Assembly (NCBI RefSeq): GCF_004353915.1 | Contig: NZ_SMRP01000044.1 | Location: 1-48,673 of the forward strand | DNA from: Paraburkholderia silviterrae | GTDB taxonomy: Bacteria > Pseudomonadota > Gammaproteobacteria > Burkholderiales > Burkholderiaceae | DNA length: 48,673 bases | Direction of reading: 5' to 3' | Part shown: in pieces, positions 27,616 through 36,031 of the stretch | How positions within the stretch are numbered: the first letter of the stretch is position 1 | How the letters are laid out: the number at the start of each line of letters is the position of its first letter | Position numbers and translations under genes: made by a program | Notes under the pieces: generated by a model | The model's database searches: none | Told to the model about the DNA's origin: nothing | Seen by the model: the letters and a program-made list of their open reading frames with translations, nothing else

Positions 27616-28407
27616 TTAAAGCCAGTACGCGATGCGATGCCGGTAGCGCGAGAGCAGCAGCGAAGCCAGAATCGCGAAGAAGGCCGTCGTCCCCAGCACC
27701 CAGACCCATGACTGCCAGGCGGGCAGCGTGCCGAGCAACGGATCACGCACGATGCTGATGAGGTGAGTCGCGGGATTAAAGTCCACGAGCCACCTGAAGC
27801 GCTCGCCAAGCGTCTTCGGCTGCCACAGGATCGGCGTGACATAAAAGCCGATCATGGTCAGGTTCTGGACAACGGGCTGCAAATCCCGAAACCGCGTGCA
27901 CGGAATGGCCACGCACAGCGACGCGAAATAGATCGCCAGCGTGGCAAGCAGCAGGCCGGGAATCGCCACGAGCGCCGTCCACGACCATCCTGGCCCGACG
28001 AACGAGATCACCACGACAATCACGACGAAGTTGTGCGCGAGAATGATCAGGTTGCGCACGACAAGCCGCAGAATGTACGAGGGCATCGGCAAACGTGTCT
28101 GTTTCATCAGCCCTTCGAAGAGGGTGAAGCCTGTGCACGACTCGTTGATCTGTGTCGAGTAATACGACCAGAACACCTGCCCCACCGCATAGAACGGCAG
28201 GTACTCGGTGATCTTCATGTTGAAGATGAGCGACCAGACGGCGCCGAGCGTCGCGATCAGAATGCCGGTGCTGAGCGTCACCCAGAATGGCCCGAGCACC
28301 GAGCGGCGATAGCGCTGCTTGATGTCGTACCAGGCGAGCAAGCCCCATAGATGGGGTGCTTTGGCCGTATCCCAGAGCTCGTTCCTGCGAAAATCTATTC
28401 GTCCCAT
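27616..28407 (-). CDS. wzm: O-antigen ABC exporter permease Wzm
   Basis: The product is 263 aa from ATG 28407, the family length. It has an N-terminal amphipathic stretch (LLAWYDIKQRYRRSVLGPFW, the ABC-2 polysaccharide permease signature) and about six membrane helices (ILIATLGAVWSLIFNM, LIILAHNFVVIVVVISFVG, LLLATLAIYFASLCVAIPC, and others). It also has the conserved FNPATHLISIVRDPLLG near the C-terminus. With Wzt it exports undecaprenyl-diphosphate-linked O-polysaccharide to the periplasm. A frame extends upstream of 28407 but lacks family similarity. Confidence 0.92.
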   Translation of the reverse strand: MGRIDFRRNELWDTAKAPHLWGLLAWYDIKQRYRRSVLGPFWVTLSTGILIATLGAVWSLIFNMKITEYLPFYAVGQVFWSYYSTQINESCTGFTLFEGLMKQTRLPMPSYILRLVVRNLIILAHNFVVIVVVISFVGPGWSWTALVAIPGLLLATLAIYFASLCVAIPCTRFRDLQPVVQNLTMIGFYVTPILWQPKTLGERFRWLVDFNPATHLISIVRDPLLGTLPAWQSWVWVLGTTAFFAILASLLLSRYRHRIAYWL

Positions 28408-28537
28408 AAATCGAGGTGTGATTGGTTCAGTTGCCTTCGTCTGTCGAAGGTCATAGGGAACGCCGACGCTGGCCAGCTTGACGCGCGCTCGCGCAAGGCC
28501 GGGTGGCAGACAGTGCTTCCGGCGAGCGCCTCGGTGC

Positions 28538-29386
28538 TTATAGCCACCGCCAGCCAAACCGGTTGAAAAAACGTACCGCCGAAACGGCGAACATCCTGAT
28601 GTGCTTCGCTCCTTTGCGCGCCGCGCCTCCCCCGTGGTGAACGATGCGCACGGCCGGACAATAGACAAGCCGAGCGACCTTCGCGATGCGCAGGCTCAGG
28701 TCGTAATCCTCGAAATAGAGGAAGTAGCTCGGATCGAATCCACCCACCGCCTGTAACGCGCGCGTGCGGCACAACATGAAACAACCGCTCACAATGGCCG
28801 GATCCCAGACATCGGCATTGCTGGCACATCTGTCGCGCATTTCGTAACGATCGAGGCGGTGCCTGAACATCCGCTGGACAGAACGCGGCGCAAAGCCGCG
28901 CAGGACCAGATCGGCAACCTTGGGAAAGCGCCGGCAGAGGTACTGCTGCTTGCCGTCATCGTCGCTCACGTAAGGCGCGAGCATGCCGACGGCCTCATGC
29001 CGCATCATGAAGTCTACGGCGTTGGCCATCGCGTCCTTGCTGAGCCGGACGTCCGGATTCAGCACGAGATGAAACTCGCTGTTGGCTGCCATGATAGCCA
29101 GGTTGTGTCCGCGGCCATATCCGACGTTGCCGTGCCCGGAAACCACCGTGAATTCGAACTGCTTGCGCACAAAGCGCTCCGCCATGCCGGCCGGCACTTG
29201 TGTCCCCCCGTTGTCGACGAGCCAGATGCCCGCAATCGACGGCGGGCCGTCGCTCGTGCGCTTGCTTGCCAGCACCTCGAGGGCGTCGGCGAGCGTATCC
29301 ATCGTCTCCTCCAGCAGACGGCGATCCGGATGATAGGTGACAACGGAAATGGAAACCCAGCAATCCGGACGGGCGGTTCGATTCAT
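28538..29386 (-). CDS. GT2 glycosyltransferase, WbbL/rhamnosyltransferase-like
   Basis: The 282-aa GT2 enzyme (ATG 29386) has WVSISVVTYHPDRRLLEETM, AGIWLVDNGGTQVP, GHGNVGYGRGHNLAIMAANS, and the LVLNPDVRLSKDAM motif in which NPD replaces DXD, as in WbbL-type rhamnosyltransferases. The acceptor motif is SGCFMLCRTRALQAVGGFDP, then FLYFEDYDLSLRIAK. It lies between rfbD and wzm, close to the dTDP-rhamnose genes, so it may add a linker rhamnose before the main polymer. The donor assignment is by similarity and context. An open frame reaches 29665, but residues upstream of MNRTARP are not family-like. Confidence 0.78.
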   Translation of the reverse strand: MNRTARPDCWVSISVVTYHPDRRLLEETMDTLADALEVLASKRTSDGPPSIAGIWLVDNGGTQVPAGMAERFVRKQFEFTVVSGHGNVGYGRGHNLAIMAANSEFHLVLNPDVRLSKDAMANAVDFMMRHEAVGMLAPYVSDDDGKQQYLCRRFPKVADLVLRGFAPRSVQRMFRHRLDRYEMRDRCASNADVWDPAIVSGCFMLCRTRALQAVGGFDPSYFLYFEDYDLSLRIAKVARLVYCPAVRIVHHGGGAARKGAKHIRMFAVSAVRFFNRFGWRWL

Positions 29387-29698
29387 TGAACAAAAACCGG
29401 GGACAGGCAATGCGATATCTTGCGGCAGTAAATTCGAGTCAAAGCTTGCGAAATCCTTTCGCAAACAGACTGCCGCCCGATTGCTGCCAGCCTGTCTGGA
29501 TCCATTACACAGCGTGCGCCCGGACGGCCCACGATGGCGACTACGTTTCGCAATAAGCGCCCGAAATCCGGCATGCGAAATTGACCGGCAATTATAACGG
29601 AGCCGCCGCACCAAGACACGCGATATACAATCTGAGACATCTGTTGCATTGCACTCGCGTGCCATCGCGCCCCGCGGATTCAGGGGTCCGGCGCGTTT
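29387..29698. other. 312-bp gap with candidate minus-strand promoter
   Basis: This is the longest gap in the minus block. It contains a perfect -10 (see 29591-29596) and no coding region that I can support. It probably separates the rfb/galU transcription unit from the exporter/galactan unit. Confidence 0.45.
29591..29596 (-). promoter_or_regulatory. candidate -10 element for the GT2-wzm-wzt-wbbM-glf unit
   Basis: ATTATA on the plus strand is a consensus TATAAT on the minus strand. The best -35 with a 16-base spacer is TGTCTT, which is weak. A transcript from here would have a leader of about 200 bases before the GT2 start at 29386. Confidence 0.35.
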
Positions 29699-30670
29699 TT
29701 AGCGCATGTCTTCCCTAGCCGCACCGAACCGCACCCCATAATCTGCATATTCGTCCATCACGCAGCGCAGCGCGTCCTCCCAGTCCGGCGCGAAAAAGCC
29801 AAACGCCTGCCGGATTTTCTCAGTCGACAGACAGGAGTTCGCCGGGCGGGTTGCCGGGGTCGGGTACTCTGTAGTTGCAATCGGCATCACGTTGGGACGT
29901 TTCGCCGCTGGCAGATAGCTGAAGATCGCCGACGCGAAACCATGCCACGATGTGCTCCCCGCCGCCGTAAGGTGATAAAGCCCACTATAACGCGCCCACC
30001 ACGCTTCGAGCGCCTCGGCTTCACGCGGCCATTGCGCCACGATATGTGCGGTCGCCGCCGCGATCGTCCGGGTCCAGGTCGGCGCGCCGCACTGATCGGA
30101 CACGACACGAATCTCGTCGCGCGTTTGCGCGAGGCGCAGCATGGTCAACAGGAAATTGGCGCCGCGCAGGCCATAGACCCAGCTGGTGCGGAAGATCAGA
30201 TGCCTGCCGCCCACCTGCGCGATCGCCGCTTCGCCGGCCAGCTTGGTGCGGCCGTAGACATTGAGCGGACTCGCCGCATCCGTCTCGACGTAGGGCCGCG
30301 CCAGCGTACCGTCGAACACGTAGTCGGTTGAATAGTGAATCAGCGTAGCGCGAAGTCGCGCCGCCTCTTCGGCCAGCACGCCGGGTGCCTGCGCGTTGAT
30401 CCGTTGCGCGAGCACCGAATCCGCTTCGGCGCGATCCACGGCAGTATAGGCCGCGGCATTGACGATTACGGCAGGGCGCAGCGTGCGCACAACCTGACGT
30501 ATCTGATCGAAATCCGCGAGATCGAGGCCATGCCGATCAAGCGCGACAATATGCCCCTCGCCCTGTAGCGAGCGCAGTAACTCCTGGCCGAGTTGACCGT
30601 TGGCGCCCGCCAGCAGTATCACGGGCGCCCCCTGCCCAACGCCGTTCGGAACCGGGGTGGCCTCACGCAT
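29699..30670 (-). CDS. rfbD: dTDP-4-dehydrorhamnose reductase
   Basis: The product is 323 aa from ATG 30670. It has ILLAGANGQLGQELLRSLQG for NADPH binding, VIVNAAAYTAVDRAE, the catalytic YSTDYVFDGTLARPY and YGRTKLAGE, and the RTSWVYGLRGANF and DQCGAPTWT motifs of RfbD. It catalyses the last step of dTDP-L-rhamnose synthesis. The start overlaps the rfbC stop by eight bases. It is the last gene of the rfbBACD run. Confidence 0.95.
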   Translation of the reverse strand: MREATPVPNGVGQGAPVILLAGANGQLGQELLRSLQGEGHIVALDRHGLDLADFDQIRQVVRTLRPAVIVNAAAYTAVDRAEADSVLAQRINAQAPGVLAEEAARLRATLIHYSTDYVFDGTLARPYVETDAASPLNVYGRTKLAGEAAIAQVGGRHLIFRTSWVYGLRGANFLLTMLRLAQTRDEIRVVSDQCGAPTWTRTIAAATAHIVAQWPREAEALEAWWARYSGLYHLTAAGSTSWHGFASAIFSYLPAAKRPNVMPIATTEYPTPATRPANSCLSTEKIRQAFGFFAPDWEDALRCVMDEYADYGVRFGAAREDMR

Positions 30671-31214
30671 AGATTTGCGCGTGTGCAAGGCTACTGCCCG
30701 CCGCGTCCTTCTGACCCAAGACGGGTGCGACGTCAAGCGGCCATTCGATGCCGATCGTCGAATCGTTCCAAATGATGCAGCGCTCGTGCTCGGGATACCA
30801 GTAGTCGGTAGTCTTGTAGAGGAATTCGGCGTAGTCGGAAAGCGCCAGAAAGCCGTGAGCAAAGCCAGGGGGAATCCAGAGTTGCCGTCTGTTCTGCGCG
30901 CTCAGATGCACGCCGACCCATTTGCCGAACGTGGGCGAACTCGCCCGGACATCCACCGCCACGTCATAGACTTCGCCTGCGACTACGCGCACGAGCTTGC
31001 CCTGCGGCTTCACGAGCTGATAATGCAGCCCGCGCAACACGCCGCGCGTCGAGCACGAGTGATTGTCCTGCACGAAGGTGACATCGACGCCCACCTGCCG
31101 CGCAAACTCGCGCGCGTTAAAGCTCTCGTAGAAGAACCCGCGCTCGTCCTTGAAGACTGTGGGTTCGATGATCTTCACTTCAGGCAGCGCGCCAGTCGCT
31201 ATAGCTGTTTTCAT
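30663..31214 (-). CDS. rfbC: dTDP-4-dehydrorhamnose 3,5-epimerase
   Basis: The product is 183 aa from ATG 31214, the usual length. It shows VFKDERGFFYESFN, VQDNHSCSTRGVLRGLHYQ with the catalytic His, GEVYDVAVDVR, WIPPGFAHGFLAL and the late IIWNDSTIGIEWPL. It epimerises C3 and C5 of dTDP-4-keto-6-deoxyglucose. It overlaps rfbA by four bases (ATGA) upstream and rfbD by eight bases downstream. Confidence 0.95.
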   Translation of the reverse strand: MKTAIATGALPEVKIIEPTVFKDERGFFYESFNAREFARQVGVDVTFVQDNHSCSTRGVLRGLHYQLVKPQGKLVRVVAGEVYDVAVDVRASSPTFGKWVGVHLSAQNRRQLWIPPGFAHGFLALSDYAEFLYKTTDYWYPEHERCIIWNDSTIGIEWPLDVAPVLGQKDAAGSSLAHAQIYA

Positions 31215-32092
31215 AGGCTCCGGCCCGTCAACAGACTTCTCAAGTATTGTCCATAGCCGTTCTTCGCAAGCGGCTCGGCCAGTTGTGCCAGTTGTTGCGC
31301 ATCGATCCAGCGATTGCGGAACGCAATCTCTTCGGGGCACGCCACCATCAGGCCCTGGCGCTTCTGCAAGGTCGCGATGAACGTCGCTGCCTCGATCAGC
31401 GAATCGTGCGTTCCCGTATCGAGCCACGCATAGCCGCGCCCCATGATCTCGACGTGCAGCTTGCCCGCTTCCAGATAGCGCGAGTTGACATCCGTAATTT
31501 CGAGCTCTCCGCGAGCCGATGGACGAATATCCATGGCGATGTCGCAGACGTCGTTGTCATAGAAGTAGAGACCCGTGACCGCGTAATTCGATCGGGGCAC
31601 CATCGGCTTCTCTTCGATCGACAGCGCGCGATAAGCTTCGTCGAATTCCACGACGCCATAGCGCTCGGGATCGTTCACGTGATACGCGAACACGGTTGCC
31701 CCACCGGTCCGTGCATTGGCCTGCACAAGCTGGTGCACGAGGTCATGCCCGTAAAAGATGTTGTCGCCGAGAACGAGTGCGCACGGGTCGTTGCCGATGA
31801 ACTCGCGGCCGATCAGAAAGGCCTGGGCCAAACCGTCCGGCGAAGGCTGCGTCGCGTACTGGAGGTTCATGCCCCATTGAGAGCCGTCGCCAAGGAGGCT
31901 CTGAAAACGCGGCGTGTCGGCGGGCGTGGAGATCACCAGCACATCCCGGATTCCCGCGAGCATGAGCGTCGTGAGCGGATAGTAGACCATCGGCTTGTCG
32001 TAGACGGGTAGCAGTTGCTTGGACACCGAATGCGTGACCGGATACAGCCGCGTGCCCGATCCGCCCGCAAGTATGATGCCTTTGCGCTTCAT
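31211..32092 (-). CDS. rfbA: glucose-1-phosphate thymidylyltransferase
   Basis: The product is 293 aa from ATG 32092, which has GGAG six bases upstream; a GTG four codons earlier is rejected because it lies inside that ribosome binding site. Motifs are KGIILAGGSGTRLYPVT, SKQLLPVYDKPMVYYPL, ALVLGDNIFYG, the EFDEAYRALSIEEKP loop and YAWLDTGTHDSL. It makes dTDP-glucose for the rhamnose pathway. Confidence 0.95.
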   Translation of the reverse strand: MKRKGIILAGGSGTRLYPVTHSVSKQLLPVYDKPMVYYPLTTLMLAGIRDVLVISTPADTPRFQSLLGDGSQWGMNLQYATQPSPDGLAQAFLIGREFIGNDPCALVLGDNIFYGHDLVHQLVQANARTGGATVFAYHVNDPERYGVVEFDEAYRALSIEEKPMVPRSNYAVTGLYFYDNDVCDIAMDIRPSARGELEITDVNSRYLEAGKLHVEIMGRGYAWLDTGTHDSLIEAATFIATLQKRQGLMVACPEEIAFRNRWIDAQQLAQLAEPLAKNGYGQYLRSLLTGRSL

Positions 32093-32108
32093 CGCTTTCT
32101 CCACGTGT

Positions 32109-33164
32109 TCAAGCGTAGTGCGAGTCGATCCAGTGACGATAACTACCGCTCGTCACGCCTGCTATCCATGCGGGATTGTCGAGGTACCACTGCACCGTCT
32201 TCGCCAGCCCCGTTTCGAAGGTCTGCGCAGGCCTCCACCCGAGTTCGCGCTCGATGCGCGTCGCATCAATCGCGTAGCGCCGGTCATGGCCGGGCCGATC
32301 CTTGATCAATTCGATCTGCGAAGCGTGCGACGCGCCATCCGCGCGCGGCTCGTGTTCGTCGAGCATGTTGCATATCGCCTGCACGACGTCGAGATTCGTC
32401 ATCTCGTTCCAGCCGCCGATGTTGTAAGTCTGCCCGGGCACACCACGCTCGAGAACCGCGCGAATCGCTGCGCAATGGTCGCCGACGTAGAGCCAGTCGC
32501 GCACGTTCTTGCCATCGCCGTAGATCGGCAACGGCTTGCCCGCGAGCCCGTTGAGGATCATGAGCGGTATCAGTTTCTCCGGAAACTGGTACGGGCCGTA
32601 GTTGTTCGAGCAGTTCGTCGTCAGTACAGGGAGGCCATAAGTGTGATGCCAAGCCCGCACCAGATGGTCCGACGCCGCCTTGCTTGCCGAATATGGGCTA
32701 TTCGGCGCGTATGGCGTGCGTTCATTGAAGGGCGCATCCTCGGCCGCGAGCGAGCCGAACACCTCGTCGGTCGAGACATGGAGGAAACGGAACGCGTCGC
32801 GCTCCCCCGCCGGCAATGTGCGCCAATAAGCCGTTGCGGCCTCGAGCAAGGCGAAGGTGCCGATCACGTTCGTCTGCACGAAAGCGCCGGGTCCATGAAT
32901 CGAGCGGTCCACATGGCTTTCCGCCGCAAAATGCAGCAGCGCGCGCGGACGATGCTGCGCGAAAAGCGCGTCGATCGCATCTCGGTCGCAGATATCGACG
33001 TGCGCGAACCCATAGCGCGGATCGCCCGCGAGCGGTGCGAGAGTTTCGGCGTTGCCGGCGTAGGTCAGCTTGTCGATGTTGACGATCGCTTCGTCGTGAT
33101 CGCAAAACCAGTCGAGAATGAAGTTGCTGCCGATGAAACCGGCGCCACCTGTGACGAAAATCAA
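32109..33164 (-). CDS. rfbB: dTDP-glucose 4,6-dehydratase
   Basis: The product is 351 aa from a TTG start at 33164, preceded by GGAGG at good spacing (GGAGGATACGG then TTG). No ATG fits. Motifs are IFVTGGAGFIGSNFILDW, LLHFAAESHVDRSI, LHVSTDEVFGSL, YSASKAASDHLVRAW and NYGPYQFPEKLIPL, and GRRPGHDRRYA-like DRPGHDRRYAIDATR. It converts dTDP-glucose to dTDP-4-keto-6-deoxyglucose. rfbA starts 16 bp after its stop. Confidence 0.95.
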   Translation of the reverse strand: MIFVTGGAGFIGSNFILDWFCDHDEAIVNIDKLTYAGNAETLAPLAGDPRYGFAHVDICDRDAIDALFAQHRPRALLHFAAESHVDRSIHGPGAFVQTNVIGTFALLEAATAYWRTLPAGERDAFRFLHVSTDEVFGSLAAEDAPFNERTPYAPNSPYSASKAASDHLVRAWHHTYGLPVLTTNCSNNYGPYQFPEKLIPLMILNGLAGKPLPIYGDGKNVRDWLYVGDHCAAIRAVLERGVPGQTYNIGGWNEMTNLDVVQAICNMLDEHEPRADGASHASQIELIKDRPGHDRRYAIDATRIERELGWRPAQTFETGLAKTVQWYLDNPAWIAGVTSGSYRHWIDSHYA

Positions 33165-33302
33165 ACCGTATCCTCCTTGGCCTCTATGGCGCCAAGTTGC
33201 CTCGGGAAACCTTCGCGGCGGCAATGTCTGGCCGCCCGGCACGCGCTCGGGCGGCAACCATGCCCGTCACGCCAGCGCGCTGCACCGGCATGGCAGCAGG
33301 CA

Positions 33303-34175
33303 TCAGCCTGGCTGAACTGTCGACAGGTATGCGCGGAAATCCGCCGCCACTTCCGGGTGGCGCAGGGCAAATTCAACGGTAGCCTTGAGGTAGCCGAGCT
33401 TGCTGCCACAGTCGAAGCGCGTGCCGTTGTACTTGTACGCGAGCACCTGCTCGTCGGCGAGCAGCGACTGGATGGCGTCGGTGAGCTGTAACTCGCCGCC
33501 TGCGCCCGGCTTGAGCGCGCGCAGGTGGTCGAAAATGCGCGGCTTGAGCACGTAGCGCCCTACCACGCCGAGATTCGAAGGCGCGACTTCGGGTGCCGGC
33601 TTTTCTACGATGCCCGAGAGCTTGACGATCGAGTCTTCCCACTCCTTGCCGTCGACGATGCCGTACGAGCGTGTTTCCTCGGGCGGAATCTCTTCCACGC
33701 CGAGCACCGAGCTATGGTAGTGGTCGAACACCTCGACCATCTGCTTCATGACGGGCGGCTGCCCGTAGAGCAGGTCGTCGGCAAGGATCACGGCAAACGG
33801 ATTGTTGCCCACCATTTTTTCCGCGCAGAGCACGGCGTGGCCCAAGCCAAGCGCCTCCGGCTGGCGCACGTAGAAGCAGTCAACGTTGTTCGGCTTGATG
33901 CTGCGCACCAGCGCAAGGAGCTTTTCCTTGCCGCGCGCCTCGAGTTCGGCCTCGATCTCATAGGACTTGTCAAAATGGTCCTCGATCGCGCGCTTGCTAC
34001 GGCCCGTCACAAAGATCATCTCGGTGATGCCAGCCGCCACGGCCTCCTCGACTGCGTACTGGATCAGCGGCTTGTCGACGACCGGCAGCATTTCCTTCGG
34101 ACTGGCCTTGGTGGCCGGGAGAAACCGCGTGCCGAGACCCGCCACCGGGAATACGGCCTTTGTAACTTTAAGCAT
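33303..34175 (-). CDS. galU: UTP-glucose-1-phosphate uridylyltransferase
   Basis: The product is 290 aa from ATG 34175. It has KAVFPVAGLGTRFLPATKAS, PKEMLPVVDKPLIQYAVEEA, FVTGRSKRAIEDHFD, VILADDLLYG and GIVEKPAPEVAPSNLGVVG, the full GalU signature set. It makes UDP-glucose, which GalE turns into UDP-Galp and Glf into UDP-Galf, so it stands at the head of the galactan precursor route as well as serving general metabolism. It is divergent from apaH. Confidence 0.95.
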   Translation of the reverse strand: MLKVTKAVFPVAGLGTRFLPATKASPKEMLPVVDKPLIQYAVEEAVAAGITEMIFVTGRSKRAIEDHFDKSYEIEAELEARGKEKLLALVRSIKPNNVDCFYVRQPEALGLGHAVLCAEKMVGNNPFAVILADDLLYGQPPVMKQMVEVFDHYHSSVLGVEEIPPEETRSYGIVDGKEWEDSIVKLSGIVEKPAPEVAPSNLGVVGRYVLKPRIFDHLRALKPGAGGELQLTDAIQSLLADEQVLAYKYNGTRFDCGSKLGYLKATVEFALRHPEVAADFRAYLSTVQPG

Positions 34176-34200
34176 ATGAAATCCGAGTCCCACTCAAACG

Positions 34201-34206
34201 TATAAT
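34201..34206 (+). promoter_or_regulatory. candidate -10 between galU and apaH
   Basis: TATAAT lies in the 186-bp divergent region, 156 bp before the apaH start. No good -35 lies 16-18 bases upstream. The motif also reads ATTATA towards galU, so direction is uncertain. Confidence 0.25.
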
Positions 34207-34361
34207 GGCAGCGACTCATCGCGCGGCGCTTCGCCGTCATGCGATGCATTTGCGTCGCACGTTGAATGCCCCTGCTGGTTGGCGCCGGAAGGTTGACCCA
34301 CCGTGCTGAATCTCCCGGCAGTTTACTTCACCGCCCAGCTCCCTAGCAATTTTTCCAATCG

Positions 34362-35210
34362 ATGAGCCCATTTGCCAAGCCGGTCCCGTTTGCGATCGGC
34401 GACCTGCAAGGCTGCCGAGGCGCCCTGCAGGCGCTTCTCGCCAAAATCAACCCCGCCCCGGATACGCCGCTCTGGTTCGCAGGCGACATGATCAATCGTG
34501 GCGCTGAATCGCTTGCGACATTGCGCGACGTGATCGCGCTCGGTGATCGCGCGGTCGCTGTGCTCGGCAACCATGACCTGCATCTGCTGTCAGTGTCGGC
34601 GGGAATCCGCAACGCGAAAAAGGGCGACACCATCGACGAGATCCTGAACGCGCCCGATGCCGACGACCTGCTCCATTGGGTGCGCCATCGTCCTGTCGCG
34701 CACTACGCAGACGGTATGCTGATGGTTCATGCGGGCGTGCTGCCGCAGTGGGACGTCGATCTCACGCTGGAGCTTGCGCACGATTTCGAAAAAGCGCTGC
34801 GCCGCGACGACTGGAAAAAGACATTGGCCGGCCTCTATGGCAACGAGCCGAATCGTTGGTCGAACAGTCTGAAGGGCATGGAGCGCCTGCGCATTACCTG
34901 CAGCGCATTGACACGCATGCGTTTCTGCAACCGTGACGGGGCGATGGATTTCAGCTCGAGCGGCGGAATCGATTCCGCGCCGGCGGGGTACATGCCGTGG
35001 TTCGACGTGCCTGGACGTAAAACTGGCGACTGCACAGTCGTGTTCGGCCATTGGGCCGCGCTTGGCCTCACACTGCGCGAAAACGTGATCGGCGTCGATT
35101 CGGGTTGCGTCTGGGGCAAGCAGCTCTCGGCGGTCCGGCTCGACGCCGACCCCAGACGCCGCACGCTTACCCAAGTGGAATGCCCGAATTGTCGCACCGC
35201 CGGCGTGTGA
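34362..35210 (+). CDS. apaH: symmetrical bis(5'-nucleosyl)-tetraphosphatase
   Basis: The product is 282 aa. The calcineurin-like phosphoesterase motifs are clear: FAIGDLQGCRGALQALL near residue 10, WFAGDMINRGAESL near 40 and VLGNHDLHLL near 68, with VHAGVLPQWD and VFGHWAALG supplying later metal-binding histidines. It hydrolyses Ap4A to two ADP. It converges on the acyltransferase gene with only two bases between stops. Confidence 0.94.
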   Translation: MSPFAKPVPFAIGDLQGCRGALQALLAKINPAPDTPLWFAGDMINRGAESLATLRDVIALGDRAVAVLGNHDLHLLSVSAGIRNAKKGDTIDEILNAPDADDLLHWVRHRPVAHYADGMLMVHAGVLPQWDVDLTLELAHDFEKALRRDDWKKTLAGLYGNEPNRWSNSLKGMERLRITCSALTRMRFCNRDGAMDFSSSGGIDSAPAGYMPWFDVPGRKTGDCTVVFGHWAALGLTLRENVIGVDSGCVWGKQLSAVRLDADPRRRTLTQVECPNCRTAGV

Positions 35211-35212
35211 CG

Positions 35213-35986
35213 TCACACCCGCTGCGCCACCCCATCCCCTTCCACCCGCGGCGCCGCCCGCATCGCATCGAGTGCCGCGCCCACCGCATCCTGGGCTCGC
35301 GCCGCGAGCTTGCGACGATCATCGCCGGGTGCGATCGCCTCGCCCACGTACACATGCGCCGTGATCGGCCCGGCCTTGAGCAGCGCGTCGAGTGACTGCT
35401 TGAGCGAGACGTCGTCGATATACGCGGGCGCCGCCGACTGCCGCCCCTGCGCGTCCTCATACAGGATGCAGATGGGCTGCACGGGCTTGCCCGCCGACAC
35501 CGGCGCCTGGAACATGTTCGAGTGGAACGGCTTGACTGCGAAGCCGTCGGTGGTCGTGCCCTCGGGGAACACGCACATCAGCTCGCCACGCTCGAGACGC
35601 GCCGCCAGTTCGTGCATGATGCGCCGTGCGTCGCTGCGCTTCTCTCGCTCGACAAACACGGTGTCCAGATTCTGCGCGAACCAGCCGATCAGCGGCCAAT
35701 GGCGGATCTCGGCCTTCGAGACGAACGGCGTCGGGCGCCACGCGTTGATCACGTAGATGTCGATCCACGAGATGTGATTGCTGACGACGAGCGCGCCCGC
35801 GTCGAGGCGCGCTGCGTCGTTATGGACGACGAGCTTCATGCCACACAGCTCGAGCATCCTGAGCGACCAAGCGCGGTTCATGGCGTGGCGAGCCTCGGGC
35901 GTCGCGCGCGGAAAGCGCACGCCAACGGTCCAGGCGCCGCGCAACAGGTGCCCGAGCAGTCGGGCTTTGCGTAAAAAAAGGCTCAT
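35213..35986 (-). CDS. lysophospholipid acyltransferase, PlsC family
   Basis: The 257-aa product has the acyltransferase motif SNHISWIDIYVINAW (H-x4-D), a second block TVFVEREKRSDARR and the third block VFPEGTTTDGFAV. A short N-terminal hydrophobic stretch would hold it to the inner membrane. It likely transfers acyl groups to 1-acyl-glycerol-3-phosphate or ornithine-lipid-type acceptors. It is 45 bp downstream of the dihydroorotase-like gene at the end of the pyr operon, an arrangement seen in related Burkholderiales from memory. Confidence 0.88.
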   Translation of the reverse strand: MSLFLRKARLLGHLLRGAWTVGVRFPRATPEARHAMNRAWSLRMLELCGMKLVVHNDAARLDAGALVVSNHISWIDIYVINAWRPTPFVSKAEIRHWPLIGWFAQNLDTVFVEREKRSDARRIMHELAARLERGELMCVFPEGTTTDGFAVKPFHSNMFQAPVSAGKPVQPICILYEDAQGRQSAAPAYIDDVSLKQSLDALLKAGPITAHVYVGEAIAPGDDRRKLAARAQDAVGAALDAMRAAPRVEGDGVAQRV

Positions 35987-36031
35987 GGTAGTTCGGATGT
36001 CGAAGTCGGTCGCGAGTGCGCTCGAAGATCC

